Below are positions 1 through 8,263 of a stretch of DNA of 64,000 nucleotides, in pieces. Where the stretch lies: the NCBI RefSeq assembly GCF_042656585.1, contig NZ_JBHSPG010000004.1; one strand, 5' to 3'. Below the pieces are notes generated by a model, which was not told the origin of the DNA, ran no database searches, and saw nothing but the letters and a program-made list of their open reading frames with translations. A program made the position numbers and the translations under genes. This stretch comes from Thalassorhabdus alkalitolerans. GTDB lineage: Bacteria; Bacillota; Bacilli; Bacillales; Marinococcaceae. How positions within the stretch are numbered: the first letter of the stretch is position 1; the number at the start of each line of letters is the position of its first letter.

Positions 1-255
1 AGAAGCAAGACTGGTGAATTAGGTAAGGGGCTGGCTGGTGCAGGTTTTTTTGCTCTCCGCAGTGAAGCTGCAGTTATCCCGGCTGTAATTATTGGACCTT
101 ATAAGCCGTTTCGCCGTGTGAAAGTTGTTTTCGGAGAGCCACTTGACATCCAAGACTTACGAGAGAACAAAGGAAGTGCTGAACAGGCCACTGAAAGGAT
201 AATGGCCAGGATTCAGAGTCTATTGGATGAACACAATGAAGGAACATCCAAATAA
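1..255 (+). CDS. plsC: 1-acyl-sn-glycerol-3-phosphate acyltransferase, C-terminal part (cut by window edge)
   Basis: The last 84 residues of an acyltransferase that adds the second acyl chain to lysophosphatidic acid at the membrane, giving phosphatidic acid. The visible part starts just inside the conserved block RSKTGELGKG, which in the PlsC family follows the EGTRS substrate motif, and continues through the conserved IIGPYKPF segment to the stop. The N-terminal part with the catalytic HxxxxD motif lies outside the window. A PlsC gene just before the S1-protein gene fits the cmk-plsC-ypfD order I recall from related Bacillaceae. With plsY and gpsA about 5 kb downstream it adds to a phospholipid-precursor group. 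Confidence 0.88.
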   Translation, partial: RSKTGELGKGLAGAGFFALRSEAAVIPAVIIGPYKPFRRVKVVFGEPLDIQDLRENKGSAEQATERIMARIQSLLDEHNEGTSK

Positions 256-267
256 ATAAGGATAAGT

Positions 268-305
268 AAATTCTTTTACTGCTAGTAAAAGAGTTTATAT
301 ATTTT
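268..305 (+). terminator. AT-rich stem-loop after plsC, possible weak terminator
   Basis: CTTTTACT (273-280) pairs with AGTAAAAG (284-291) around a 3-nt loop, and the stem can extend to 268-296 with one G-T pair. The downstream stretch is T-rich but interrupted by A. It could be a weak terminator of plsC or part of the ypfD leader. Confidence 0.4.
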
Positions 306-350
306 AATTTAGTTCTATTCCCTAAAGGGCAGTGAAGGAGGCTTTTGTCA

Positions 351-1505
351 ATGGTTGAAGAAATGAACAATGAAGGAAACGGTATGGCTGAATTTTCAGT
401 AGGCAGTACTGTAACAGGAAAAGTAACGAAAGTAGAGGAAAAGCAGGCTTTCGTAGATGTAGGTTATAAAGTAGATGGAATTGTGCCAATCAGTGAACTT
501 TCCAGCCTGCATGTAGAAAAAGTAAGTGACATCCTTAATGAAGGTGACGAAGTAGAGCTGAAAGTTACCAAAATGGAGGATGATGAGCTTGTCTTATCAC
601 GTCGCGGGGCGCAAGCCGACAAGGCGTGGGACGAATTGCAGGGGAAATTTGAGTCAGGTGAGATTATTGAAGCTGAGGTTGCCGAAGTAGTAAAGGGCGG
701 ATTAGTGGTAGATTTAGGAGTCCGTGGCTTCATTCCAGCTTCTTTGGTTGAACGTCATTTTGTTGAAGATTTCTCTGATTACAAAGGGAAAACACTTCGC
801 CTCAAGGTAGTTGAAATCGATCCGAGTGAAAACAAGCTTATCCTATCACAGCGTGCTGTGTTAGATGATGAAGCAGCCAGTAAAAAACAGCAGGTGTTAG
901 AAGACCTGAAAATTGGCGACACTGTAGAAGGAACGGTTCAACGTCTGACAGACTTTGGTGCTTTTGTGGACATTGGCGGAGTTGACGGTCTAGTTCACAT
1001 TTCACAAATGGCCCACCACCGGGTGGAATCCCCGGGAGAGATTGTGAAAGAAGGGGACAAAATTAACGTAAAAGTCCTTGCCGTTGATGCGGAAAGCGAA
1101 CGAGTTTCTCTTTCCATCAAAGAAACTCTTCCTGGGCCTTGGACAACGATTGAAGGCCAAATTGAGCCTGGAGATGTAATTGAAGGCCAGGTTAAACGCC
1201 TTGTTTCCTTCGGTGCATTTGTAGAAGTAGCACCTGGCGTGGAAGGTCTTGTTCACATTTCCCAGATTGCCAACCGCCATATTGGAACACCTGGTGAAGT
1301 CCTTGAAGAAGGCCAGTCAGTAAAAGCAAAAGTCCTTGATATTAACCCGTCAGAACAGCGGATTTCTTTAAGCATACGAGAGCTTGAGGAGAAAGCCACT
1401 CCAGAGAAAAAGGTTCAGCAGGAATATGAAGCTCCTGAAGAAGATCATTCCGGTTTTTCTCTTGGAGATATGATTGGGGATCAGTTAAAAAAATATAAAA
1501 AATAA
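351..1505 (+). CDS. ypfD: S1 RNA-binding domain protein YpfD (RpsA-like)
   Basis: A 384-residue protein built from four S1 (OB-fold) RNA-binding repeats at about residues 10-80, 97-165, 182-250 and 267-336. The last two carry the typical FGAFV(D/E) and GLVHISQ signatures. It is the Bacillus counterpart of ribosomal protein S1, but has four repeats where E. coli S1 has six, so it is usually called YpfD and is not a firm ribosomal subunit. Start: ATG at 351 lies 9 nt after AAGGAGG (335-341); an in-frame TTG at 345 is too close to that site. The last ~40 residues form an acidic, charged tail. It may act in RNA binding or stress translation; exact role unsettled. Confidence 0.93.
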   Translation: MVEEMNNEGNGMAEFSVGSTVTGKVTKVEEKQAFVDVGYKVDGIVPISELSSLHVEKVSDILNEGDEVELKVTKMEDDELVLSRRGAQADKAWDELQGKFESGEIIEAEVAEVVKGGLVVDLGVRGFIPASLVERHFVEDFSDYKGKTLRLKVVEIDPSENKLILSQRAVLDDEAASKKQQVLEDLKIGDTVEGTVQRLTDFGAFVDIGGVDGLVHISQMAHHRVESPGEIVKEGDKINVKVLAVDAESERVSLSIKETLPGPWTTIEGQIEPGDVIEGQVKRLVSFGAFVEVAPGVEGLVHISQIANRHIGTPGEVLEEGQSVKAKVLDINPSEQRISLSIRELEEKATPEKKVQQEYEAPEEDHSGFSLGDMIGDQLKKYKK

Positions 1506-1520
1506 GGAGGCATAGAGAAG

Positions 1521-2570
1521 GTGACAAGAGCGAAACGTAAAGCAGACCACATCACGCACGCCTTATCCACTGGTTTTTCCGGTGGTAACGGTTTACATGA
1601 CGTCCGTTTCGTTCATAATAGTTTACCCGAAACCTCCCTTATGGAAGTAGATATTTCTACAGCAATCGGCGAACTTACATTAAGTTCGCCGATTATTATT
1701 AACGCCATGACTGGGGGCGGAGGAAAGGAAACGGAAACGATAAACCGCAAGCTGGCACAAGCTGCCGCTGCTACAAATGCAGCTATGGCAGTAGGATCAC
1801 AAATGGCAGCTTTAAAAGACAAGGCGGTGGAGAATACATATACGGTTGTAAGAAAGGAAAACCCAAATGGCTGTATTTTCGCTAATCTTGGAAGCGAGGC
1901 GACGGTAGATCAGGCAAAGGCTGCCGTAGATATGCTGGAAGCAGATGCCCTGCAGATCCACTTAAATGTGATTCAGGAGCTCGTAATGCCAGAAGGGGAC
2001 AGAGATTTTAAAGGAACCGTAGCTCGTATTTCTTCTATTTCTGAAAGGATAGGAGTACCTGTAATTGTTAAAGAAGTGGGATTTGGGATAGCAAAGGAAG
2101 CGGCCAAAGAACTTGCGGATGCAGGGGTTTCCATTATAGATGCAGGCGGCCAGGGAGGAACTAATTTTTCGACCATTGAAAACAAACGAAGAGAGATCCC
2201 ACTGGATTTCTTTGACAGCTGGGGGATTTCAACGGCAGCATCTATTGCAGAGATTGCTCAGTGCAAAGAAAAAGTGAGCATTATTGGTTCAGGGGGCATA
2301 AAGGATGGAGCAGATATTGCCAAAGTCATCGCACTCGGAGCTTCAGCAGCAGGCCTTGCCGGCAGTATGCTGAAAGTACTGAAAGAATCAGGTACCGATG
2401 GGGTCATATCATATATCGAGACTGCAAAGAGTCAATTACAAGCGGTTATGACTGCGTTAGGAACTCCTGACATTGACAGCCTGCAAAAAGCTCCTCTTGT
2501 GATCAGTGGGGAAACCGCTCACTGGCTAAGTGAAAGAGGCATTGCTACGGAAATCTACAGCCGCAGGTAG
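1521..2570 (+). CDS. fni: Type 2 isopentenyl-diphosphate delta-isomerase
   Basis: An FMN- and NADPH-dependent enzyme of 349 residues that interconverts isopentenyl and dimethylallyl diphosphate, supplying both units for polyprenyl chains such as the heptaprenyl tail made by HepS/HepT in this window. Family marks: the N-terminal substrate segment with HDVRFVHNSLPE (about 26-37), flavin-binding NAMTGGGG (61-68), and HLNVIQE followed by PEGDR (about 148-161), which holds the Gln and Glu that bind substrate and metal. A Gly-rich phosphate loop (GSGGI) follows. Start is GTG, 11 nt after AAGGAGG (1503-1509). It sits 15 nt behind ypfD, as in B. subtilis. Confidence 0.96.
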   Translation: MTRAKRKADHITHALSTGFSGGNGLHDVRFVHNSLPETSLMEVDISTAIGELTLSSPIIINAMTGGGGKETETINRKLAQAAAATNAAMAVGSQMAALKDKAVENTYTVVRKENPNGCIFANLGSEATVDQAKAAVDMLEADALQIHLNVIQELVMPEGDRDFKGTVARISSISERIGVPVIVKEVGFGIAKEAAKELADAGVSIIDAGGQGGTNFSTIENKRREIPLDFFDSWGISTAASIAEIAQCKEKVSIIGSGGIKDGADIAKVIALGASAAGLAGSMLKVLKESGTDGVISYIETAKSQLQAVMTALGTPDIDSLQKAPLVISGETAHWLSERGIATEIYSRR

Positions 2571-2629
2571 AGAAGGGGAAAAACCTTTCTCACTAAGAGG
2601 TTCTTGCTTTCCTGATTGTTAAAAGTAAG

Positions 2630-2679
2630 AGAAGAGGCGCCCTCAAAATCTTCATTTTTGAGAATACCTCTTCTTTTTT
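2630..2679 (+). terminator. Rho-independent terminator after fni
   Basis: AGAAGAGG (2630-2637) pairs with CCTCTTCT (2667-2674), with a second short stem (CTCAAAA/TTTTGAG) inside the loop, followed by a run of T to 2679. Confidence 0.85.
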
Positions 2680-2765
2680 ACTGGTTTTTGTCCAGGTCTC
2701 TTGTATATAAGCGAGGTTAGGATCGTAGCTTTCTGTCTATACTGGGCAATAAAAAGGAGTTTAGA

Positions 2766-3377
2766 ATGGTTGGACTCTGGTTTTATTTGATAGGCTGGTT
2801 CTTTTGGATATGTCTTACTTTTTTTCATAAAGAAACAAATGAACGATTATGGTGGTCTTCTGTTACCCTCCTTGGTATTATAGCTTCTTCGTTTCATGTT
2901 CAATGGGGGGACATAAATATAAATCTAGCATTTATTTTGTTGTTTACAGCAGGCTTTCTTTATGCCGGCAGGTGTAAAGGTTTTTCACTTTTCAGGGTGG
3001 CTGGAAACAGTTTGGCCTTACTTTTTTTATACGCAGCCCTTCGATTTATCGAATGGTATGATCCTGTTTTTTTCCTTTGGCATCTGACATTTGTACCCGC
3101 CGGTATTATGGCATTTTCTATTATACTACTGCTCCAAAGGCAAAAGGAAAGGGTTGCCGCAACCTTTCTTATATTTTTTCCGGGAGAGGTGGTAGCATCT
3201 ATGGTCTTATCTTCTTTAACGGAAGGAATGTTTATTGCGCCTCCTATTTTTTTTGATAAATGGGCAGCGGCTGTTTTTATTATTTATTTATGGGGCTGCT
3301 TAGAAGAAGGACTCTACCAGGTGTCCAAGAGGCAGTCTTTTCCTTCAAAGAACTTGTCGAAGAGAATATCACTCTGA
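2766..3377 (+). CDS. yphA: YphA-like integral membrane protein
   Basis: A 203-residue, very hydrophobic protein with about six predicted membrane helices and short polar links, and no enzyme motif that I recognise. Position between fni and der, length close to the ~199-residue B. subtilis protein, and membrane topology all point to YphA. Start ATG at 2766 follows AAAGGAG (2753-2759) at 6 nt. It has its own unit between two terminators (2630-2679 and 3397-3429). Function is unknown in the family. Confidence 0.8.
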   Translation: MVGLWFYLIGWFFWICLTFFHKETNERLWWSSVTLLGIIASSFHVQWGDININLAFILLFTAGFLYAGRCKGFSLFRVAGNSLALLFLYAALRFIEWYDPVFFLWHLTFVPAGIMAFSIILLLQRQKERVAATFLIFFPGEVVASMVLSSLTEGMFIAPPIFFDKWAAAVFIIYLWGCLEEGLYQVSKRQSFPSKNLSKRISL

Positions 3378-3396
3378 TAGAATAAGAAAGCTGATG

Positions 3397-3429
3397 TTCC
3401 CTTCTTCCAGAGAAAAGAAGGGTTTTCTT
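3397..3429 (+). terminator. Terminator after yphA
   Basis: CCCTTCTT (3397-3404) pairs with AAGAAGGG (3413-3420) around an 8-nt loop, followed by TTTTCTTCT. Confidence 0.7.
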
Positions 3430-3563
3430 CTGTGGAGAATACAGGTATAGTGTATGCAGATGTTGCATGGAAGAAACTGAGAAGCTGACACAAAGCTCTT
3501 CTGAAAGCGGATAAACAGCAACAAGAATATGGAATAAGAAGTGGAAAGAAAGGTTGGGAAAAC

Positions 3564-4877
3564 ATGGCCAAGCCGGTAGTAGCCATTGTAGGACGCCCTA
3601 ATGTTGGGAAGTCGACTATTTTTAATCGTGTAGTAGGTGAAAGAATTGCCATCGTAGAAGACGTTCCTGGAGTAACAAGGGATCGTATCTACAGTAAAGC
3701 TGAATGGCTTAATAAGGAATTTAATTTAATTGATACAGGCGGTATTGAGATTGGGGACGAGCCGTTGTTAACTCAAATGAGAGAGCAGGCTCAAATCGCA
3801 ATCGATGAAGCTGATGTTATCGTTTTTATGGTAAATGGCAGAGAAGGAGTTACAGGAGCTGATGAAGAAGTAGCCAATCTCCTTTTCCGTACGAAAAAAC
3901 CTGTCATTATCGGTGTAAATAAGATTGATAATCCTGACATGATGGATAAAATTTATGAATTTTATTCTCTTGGCATCGGAGAGCCTATAGCTATTTCAGG
4001 CTCACATGGCCTAGGTCTTGGTGACCTGCTCGATGAGGTGGTTAATCAATTTCCTGAGGAAGAAGAAGACGAGTATGAGGAAGATACAATCAGAGTGTCT
4101 GTCATTGGACGTCCCAACGTAGGTAAATCCTCTCTTGTAAACGCCGTATTGGGAGAAGAGCGTGTTATTGTCAGCAATATTGCTGGTACAACAAGAGATG
4201 CCGTCGATACACCGTTTGAAAAAGACGACCAAAAATATGTACTCATTGATACAGCAGGAATGAGAAAACGAGGAAAAGTATATGAAAGCACAGAAAAGTA
4301 TAGTGTGCTCCGAGCTTTAAGAGCTATCGAACGTTCTGATGTGGTTTTAATAGTGATCGATGGGGAACAGGGGATCATTGAACAAGACAAAAAAATTGCA
4401 GGCTATGCCCACGAAGCAGGGCGGGCAGTCATTATGGTCGTAAATAAATGGGACGCCGTAGAAAAAGATGACAAAACAATGGCTTTGTTTACTGAAAATA
4501 TACGAGAGCAATTCTTATTTCTTTCCTATGCCCCAATCCTCTTTTTGTCAGCAAAGACGAAGCAGCGCCTTCAGCACTTGCTTCCTTTAGTTAACAATGT
4601 AGCGGACAATCATAACCAGCGAATTCCAACTCACGTATTAAATGATGTGATTATGGATGCTGTGGCAATGAACCCAACACCAACAGATCATGGAAAAAGG
4701 CTAAGAATCAATTATGTCACACAAGTAACGGTAGCGCCTCCTACGTTTGTTCTTTTTGTGAATGATCCTGAACTTCTGCATTTTTCGTATAAGAGGTTTT
4801 TAGAAAACCGGCTGAGAGAGGCATTTCACTTTGAAGGAACGCCGTTGCGAATTATTGCGAGGAAAAAGAATGAATAA
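3564..4877 (+). CDS. der: Ribosome-assembly GTPase Der (EngA)
   Basis: A 437-residue tandem GTPase needed for maturation of the 50S ribosomal subunit. Two G domains are visible: the first with GRPNVGKST at 10-18, DTGG in switch II and NKID; the second with GRPNVGKSS from about residue 181, DTAG and NKWD. A C-terminal KH-like domain ends in IIARKKNE. Length matches the family (436 in B. subtilis). Start ATG at 3564 is supported by the invariant beginning MAKPVVAIVGRPN. It is followed by plsY and gpsA, so it probably heads a three-gene unit. Confidence 0.97.
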   Translation: MAKPVVAIVGRPNVGKSTIFNRVVGERIAIVEDVPGVTRDRIYSKAEWLNKEFNLIDTGGIEIGDEPLLTQMREQAQIAIDEADVIVFMVNGREGVTGADEEVANLLFRTKKPVIIGVNKIDNPDMMDKIYEFYSLGIGEPIAISGSHGLGLGDLLDEVVNQFPEEEEDEYEEDTIRVSVIGRPNVGKSSLVNAVLGEERVIVSNIAGTTRDAVDTPFEKDDQKYVLIDTAGMRKRGKVYESTEKYSVLRALRAIERSDVVLIVIDGEQGIIEQDKKIAGYAHEAGRAVIMVVNKWDAVEKDDKTMALFTENIREQFLFLSYAPILFLSAKTKQRLQHLLPLVNNVADNHNQRIPTHVLNDVIMDAVAMNPTPTDHGKRLRINYVTQVTVAPPTFVLFVNDPELLHFSYKRFLENRLREAFHFEGTPLRIIARKKNE

Positions 4878-4913
4878 CTGAAGATAAAGTGTTCCTAGGG
4901 GGAGGAAAATAGT

Positions 4914-5558
4914 ATGGAAACGATTGTATCAGTCCTTTTGGCATACCTTATCGGCTCCATCAGCTTTAGCTACGTCATAGCAAAAAGAATTAAAAAGATT
5001 GATATCCGCCAGCATGGAAGCGGGAATGCCGGTGCTACCAATACACTTAGGGTACTTGGTACAGGCCCTGCGGTCCTGGTGCTGGCGTTGGATATTTTTA
5101 AAGGGGTTGCTGCTGTAGTTATTGCTCGTTACCTGGAGGCTGCCGAGGTGCTGCCAGCTTTCACCGTGATTGGAGAGATGGAGGGAGTGGCTCCTGCCCT
5201 TGCAGGCCTGGCTGCTATCCTTGGTCATAATTGGCCGATTTATTACGGCTTTAAAGGAGGAAAAGGAGTAGCCACCACTATAGGGGTTGTAGCCAGCCTT
5301 GTTTTCTTTCCTGCTGTATATGTCGGTGTGATCGCTATATTGTCTATTATTATTACACGTTACGTTTCACTGGGTTCTCTTATTTTTACTGCCCTGACTC
5401 CCCTTGCTGTCTTTTTGACGCTGGAGCATTATGATCATCCTATGCCTTATTTTTATTTCACAATAGTTGTTGGTCTTCTTTCTATTTGGCGTCATCGTAC
5501 TAATTTAGAACGGCTTGCAAAGGGCACCGAAAGTAAAATTGGCGCAAAAACAAAATAG
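4914..5558 (+). CDS. plsY: Acyl-phosphate:glycerol-3-phosphate acyltransferase
   Basis: A 214-residue membrane enzyme that moves an acyl group from acyl phosphate to glycerol 3-phosphate, the first committed step of phospholipid synthesis. Family motifs: GSISFSY near residue 15, GSGNAGATNTLR at about 36-47, and GHNWPIYYGFKGGKGVATT at about 104-122. Five or more hydrophobic segments fit PlsY topology. Start ATG lies after GGGGGAGG. The gene sits directly before gpsA, which makes its substrate glycerol 3-phosphate. In B. subtilis plsY (yneS) is elsewhere, near parE, so this copy is either relocated or a second one. Confidence 0.95.
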   Translation: METIVSVLLAYLIGSISFSYVIAKRIKKIDIRQHGSGNAGATNTLRVLGTGPAVLVLALDIFKGVAAVVIARYLEAAEVLPAFTVIGEMEGVAPALAGLAAILGHNWPIYYGFKGGKGVATTIGVVASLVFFPAVYVGVIAILSIIITRYVSLGSLIFTALTPLAVFLTLEHYDHPMPYFYFTIVVGLLSIWRHRTNLERLAKGTESKIGAKTK

Positions 5559-5606
5559 TAACGATACATATAGGGTATAGAGGTGTGAGGGAAAGGAGTG
5601 AGGGAT

Positions 5607-6692
5607 GTGAAAGAAAAAGTAGCAGTGATTGGAGCAGGGAGCTGGGGAACAGCCCTTGCTATGGTCCTTGCTGATAATGGACATGACGTCAGGCTTTGGG
5701 CCCGGCGCAAAGAGCAGGTAGAGGAAATGAATAAGGAACATACCAATACGAGGTATCTTCCCGGACGGGTGCTTCCTGAAAATATTAAAGGGTATCATGA
5801 TTTGAAGGAAGCAGTATCTGGGGTATCCTTTGTACTGCTTGTCGTCCCGACAAAAGCAATCAGGGAAACTCTTCAGCATATGAAGCCCTATCTTAATTCC
5901 GAACCTGTGCTTATCCATGCAAGTAAAGGAATTGAGCCAGACACTTTAAAAAGAATTTCCGAAATGATTGAAGATGAAGTAGAGGATAACCTGATCGCCT
6001 CTACCGTCGTGTTGTCAGGACCGAGTCATGCGGAAGAAGTATGTGAGAGGCAGCCTACAAGCGTTACGGTTTCATCTTTGGACGCACAAAGCGCTAAACA
6101 GGCTCAGGACCTCTTTATGAACAAGCATTTTCGTGTCTATACGAACCTTGACCTGATCGGGGTAGAGTTGGGGGGAGCCTTGAAAAACATTATTGCATTA
6201 GGTGTCGGTTTAACTGACGGCCTGGAATATGGGGATAATGCCAAGGCAGCTTTAATGACACGAGGCCTGGCTGAAATTGCACGGCTTGGTATTAAACTGG
6301 GAGCAAATCCGATGACTTTCGCCGGACTGTCAGGGCTCGGTGACTTAATTGTTACCTGTACAAGCACCCACAGCCGAAACTGGCGGGCTGGTAATATGCT
6401 TGGAAAAGGAATGGATCTAAACCAGGTACTTAAAGAAATGGGAATGGTTGTCGAAGGAGTGCGAACGACTCAAGCTGCTTATCAGCTTGCTGAGAGAGAA
6501 AGTGTAGAGATGCCAATTACAGAAGCACTATATGACGTTTTATTTAATGACCGCCTTCCTGAAGAAGCCGTTGAAAGGCTGATGGGCCGTGTGAAAAAAC
6601 ATGAAGTCGAAAACCTTTCTTTTCTTCTGGGACCGGATTTTCAAGATGGTTATTCAGAAAAAACTTCTCCTCCGAGAAGCGAAGACATCTAG
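5607..6692 (+). CDS. gpsA: Glycerol-3-phosphate dehydrogenase (NAD(P)+)
   Basis: A soluble enzyme of 361 residues that reduces dihydroxyacetone phosphate to glycerol 3-phosphate for phospholipids, handing it to PlsY encoded just upstream. Nucleotide-binding GAGSWGTALA is at about 8-17; the catalytic-lysine block is ELGGALKNIIALGVG and the substrate Arg block is STHSRNWRAG. Start: GTG at 5607 lies 8 nt after AAAGGAG (5592-5598); the upstream in-frame GTG at 5598 overlaps that site and is rejected. The C-terminus is about 16 residues longer than the 345-residue B. subtilis enzyme and ends in a charged tail close to the spoVIF promoter region. Confidence 0.96.
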   Translation: MKEKVAVIGAGSWGTALAMVLADNGHDVRLWARRKEQVEEMNKEHTNTRYLPGRVLPENIKGYHDLKEAVSGVSFVLLVVPTKAIRETLQHMKPYLNSEPVLIHASKGIEPDTLKRISEMIEDEVEDNLIASTVVLSGPSHAEEVCERQPTSVTVSSLDAQSAKQAQDLFMNKHFRVYTNLDLIGVELGGALKNIIALGVGLTDGLEYGDNAKAALMTRGLAEIARLGIKLGANPMTFAGLSGLGDLIVTCTSTHSRNWRAGNMLGKGMDLNQVLKEMGMVVEGVRTTQAAYQLAERESVEMPITEALYDVLFNDRLPEEAVERLMGRVKKHEVENLSFLLGPDFQDGYSEKTSPPRSEDI

Positions 6693-6720
6693 CACAGTTT
6701 CCTCCCTTTTGCATAAGATA
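6693..6720 (+). promoter_or_regulatory. SigK-like promoter for the spoVIF-like gene
   Basis: CACA at 6693-6696 and CATAAGATA at 6712-6720 match the SigK pattern (AC near -35; CATAnnnTA at -10) with about 16 nt between them. Transcription would start near 6727. The -35 overlaps the end of gpsA. Late mother-cell expression is what the SpoVIF family is known for. Assigned by eye. Confidence 0.5.
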
Positions 6721-6745
6721 CCTTGAGCAAGAAACGAAAGGGAGG
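6701..6745 (+). promoter_or_regulatory. Hairpin covering the spoVIF ribosome binding site in read-through RNA
   Basis: CCTCCCTTTTG (6701-6711) is complementary to CGAAAGGGAGG (6735-6745) over 11 pairs, one of them G-T. The right arm is the ribosome binding site of the gene at 6753. The loop holds the SigK-like -10 and the predicted start point, so only RNA begun upstream of 6701 can form this hairpin. Confidence 0.6.
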
Positions 6746-6752
6746 CATAAAT

Positions 6753-7010
6753 GTGAGTGGTAAGGATGGCTTTTTTGATAATATAGAACGAAAAACAAAT
6801 GTTAAACAGGAAGATTTATTTAAGTTGGCCCAGTCAGTGGAAGGGGCTAACTTTCAAGATGAATCAACGGTTCGAAGGCTGATTCATGATGTTGCTCGTT
6901 TGGCAGGAGTAAAGGTCTCCAAACAAAAGGAAGATGAACTTGTTAAAGCTATTGTAAACAATAACATCCCTATGGACTTTGCCTCTATAAGTCAGCTATT
7001 TAGAAAATAA
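6753..7010 (+). CDS. spoVIF: Stage VI sporulation protein F-like (SpoVIF/YjcC family)
   Basis: An 85-residue protein with the SpoVIF layout: FFDNIERKT near the N-terminus, then VKQEDLFKLA, a central ANFQDESTVRRLI and a C-terminal helix ending in FASISQLFRK. In B. subtilis the family member YjcC (SpoVIF) is a late mother-cell protein needed for proper spore-coat assembly and resistance. Start: GTG at 6753, 7 nt after AAAGGGAGG (6737-6745); an upstream in-frame TTG at 6723 has no ribosome binding site. B. subtilis yjcC lies elsewhere, so finding it between gpsA and yphE is a difference. Regulation looks unusual (SigK-like promoter, hairpin over the binding site). Confidence 0.85.
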   Translation: MSGKDGFFDNIERKTNVKQEDLFKLAQSVEGANFQDESTVRRLIHDVARLAGVKVSKQKEDELVKAIVNNNIPMDFASISQLFRK

Positions 7011-7136
7011 CCCTTTCTGGAAAATATATATTTTAAAAAAATGGGCCGGTGTGAAGGAACAAATAAATGCTAAGCATATACTAAAATGAATCGGAAACTA
7101 TGGAGCAGACTGCTTATAGAAAGAATTTAGTCGCAA

Positions 7137-7173
7137 AGAGCTGGAGAGGCCCCGTTCTCCAGTTCTTTTTTTG
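7137..7173 (+). terminator. Terminator after the spoVIF-like gene
   Basis: AGAGCTGGAGA (7137-7147) pairs with TCTCCAGTTCT (7156-7166) with one G-T pair, then a T run to 7173. The 125 nt between the gene end and this stem hold a TATACT box (7077-7082) but no convincing gene. Confidence 0.85.
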
Positions 7174-7230
7174 AAGACGAATAGAAATACATAAAATTGT
7201 CATGAAAATCCTGGCGTGCAGACAAGCCTG

Positions 7231-7239
7231 TGTTATAAT
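7231..7239 (+). promoter_or_regulatory. Extended -10 promoter before yphE
   Basis: TGTTATAAT (TGn plus TATAAT at 7234-7239), 28 nt before the yphE start. The -35 region is poor, as is common with an extended -10. Confidence 0.55.
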
Positions 7240-7266
7240 ATGTACGGTGAAAAAGGAGGGTGAGCT

Positions 7267-7479
7267 ATGAGCGCTTTAGATAATATGTGGTTTTCTTTTG
7301 TAGGATTATTTTTAATGTTTGTATCCGTAGCTTTTGCATTATTAGCAAGAGAAAAGCTATCAGGTATTTTTCGATTTATCGTATTATCTTTTTCCTTTGT
7401 TTGTTTAATGATTGCTGGATTGATTGTATTTCTTGTTGTTTTTCGCGGCCCACTGGCTGAAGCGGCTACTTTGCTGTAA
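7267..7479 (+). CDS. yphE: Small membrane protein YphE (DUF2768 family)
   Basis: A 70-residue protein with two clear membrane helices (about 8-27 and 36-60) joined by a short basic loop (AREKLSG). Size, topology and position upstream of yphF and spoIVA match B. subtilis YphE and the DUF2768 family, whose role is not known. Start ATG at 7267 follows AAAGGAGGG at a normal distance. An extended -10 box lies upstream and a terminator separates it from the spoVIF-like gene, so it is transcribed separately, perhaps with yphF. Confidence 0.82.
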   Translation: MSALDNMWFSFVGLFLMFVSVAFALLAREKLSGIFRFIVLSFSFVCLMIAGLIVFLVVFRGPLAEAATLL

Positions 7480-7536
7480 GTCAGGCCTCTCTAGATCTGG
7501 GAGTATAGTGCAATTGACGTAAAGAGGTGTAGCACC

Positions 7537-8256
7537 ATGAGAAAAGGAAAGCTTATAAGTATTTTGATTTTAGTATCTTTGATTTTGAACGGCTGCATGT
7601 ATCCACAGGAAAAGCGTGCTGAAAACCAAGTGCCTTACGACAACCAAATCCAGTCTGTCCAGACTGCAGTAGATCAATATCAGCAGGACCACGGTGTGCT
7701 GCCTATTCAGACACGAGATGGAAACATACAAGAATATCAAAGATATGTGATAGACTTTAGAAGATTAATGCCTCGTTATATTCAAGAACCTCCAGGTAAT
7801 TCTTTTGAAAATGGAGGTACTTTTCAATACGTACTGATGAATGTCGAGGAAGATCCAGAAGTGAAAGTGCTTCAGCTTTCACTTATGCGTGAAATCCAGG
7901 AATTCCAGCGTTTTGTCAATCAGTATATTAATAAGAACGGTTTTGCGCCAGTAGATGAGACAGTCGCTCCAGGGTTGTTCACGATCGATTTGGACCGGTT
8001 AAATTACCATAGAGATGCAAGAGTGCAAAGTCCTTATTTCGACACTTATCTCCCTCTTTTAATGGATAGAAGCGGCCAGATCTATATAGATTATTCAATT
8101 GATTTGAATATGGCTCTACGTGAATTTGACCACAGTTATGAGGAAGGAGAAGACATCAGGCAGCTTTTGGCTGAAGAATTTCCTGTTGTTCCGGCATTCT
8201 CTGTCCCTTATACGATAGAAGATGACGAACCAGTTTTCATGACAGAAGAGATATAA
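7537..8256 (+). CDS. yphF: YphF-like lipoprotein
   Basis: A 239-residue exported lipoprotein: basic start MRKGKL, a hydrophobic stretch, and lipobox LILNGC with the acylated Cys at about residue 20. The mature part is soluble, acidic and rich in Tyr/Asp/Gln, with no recognisable enzyme motif. Length (244 in B. subtilis) and position before spoIVA identify it as YphF. In B. subtilis the gene belongs to the sporulation neighbourhood but its task is unknown. Start ATG at 7537 follows AAAGAGGTG. A strong terminator follows at 8264. Confidence 0.85.
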   Translation: MRKGKLISILILVSLILNGCMYPQEKRAENQVPYDNQIQSVQTAVDQYQQDHGVLPIQTRDGNIQEYQRYVIDFRRLMPRYIQEPPGNSFENGGTFQYVLMNVEEDPEVKVLQLSLMREIQEFQRFVNQYINKNGFAPVDETVAPGLFTIDLDRLNYHRDARVQSPYFDTYLPLLMDRSGQIYIDYSIDLNMALREFDHSYEEGEDIRQLLAEEFPVVPAFSVPYTIEDDEPVFMTEEI

Positions 8257-8263
8257 CAGTTCT

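Noticed and set aside
7100..7177. A 25-codon frame between the spoVIF-like gene and yphE
   Set aside because: No ribosome binding site, and its end is the terminator stem itself.
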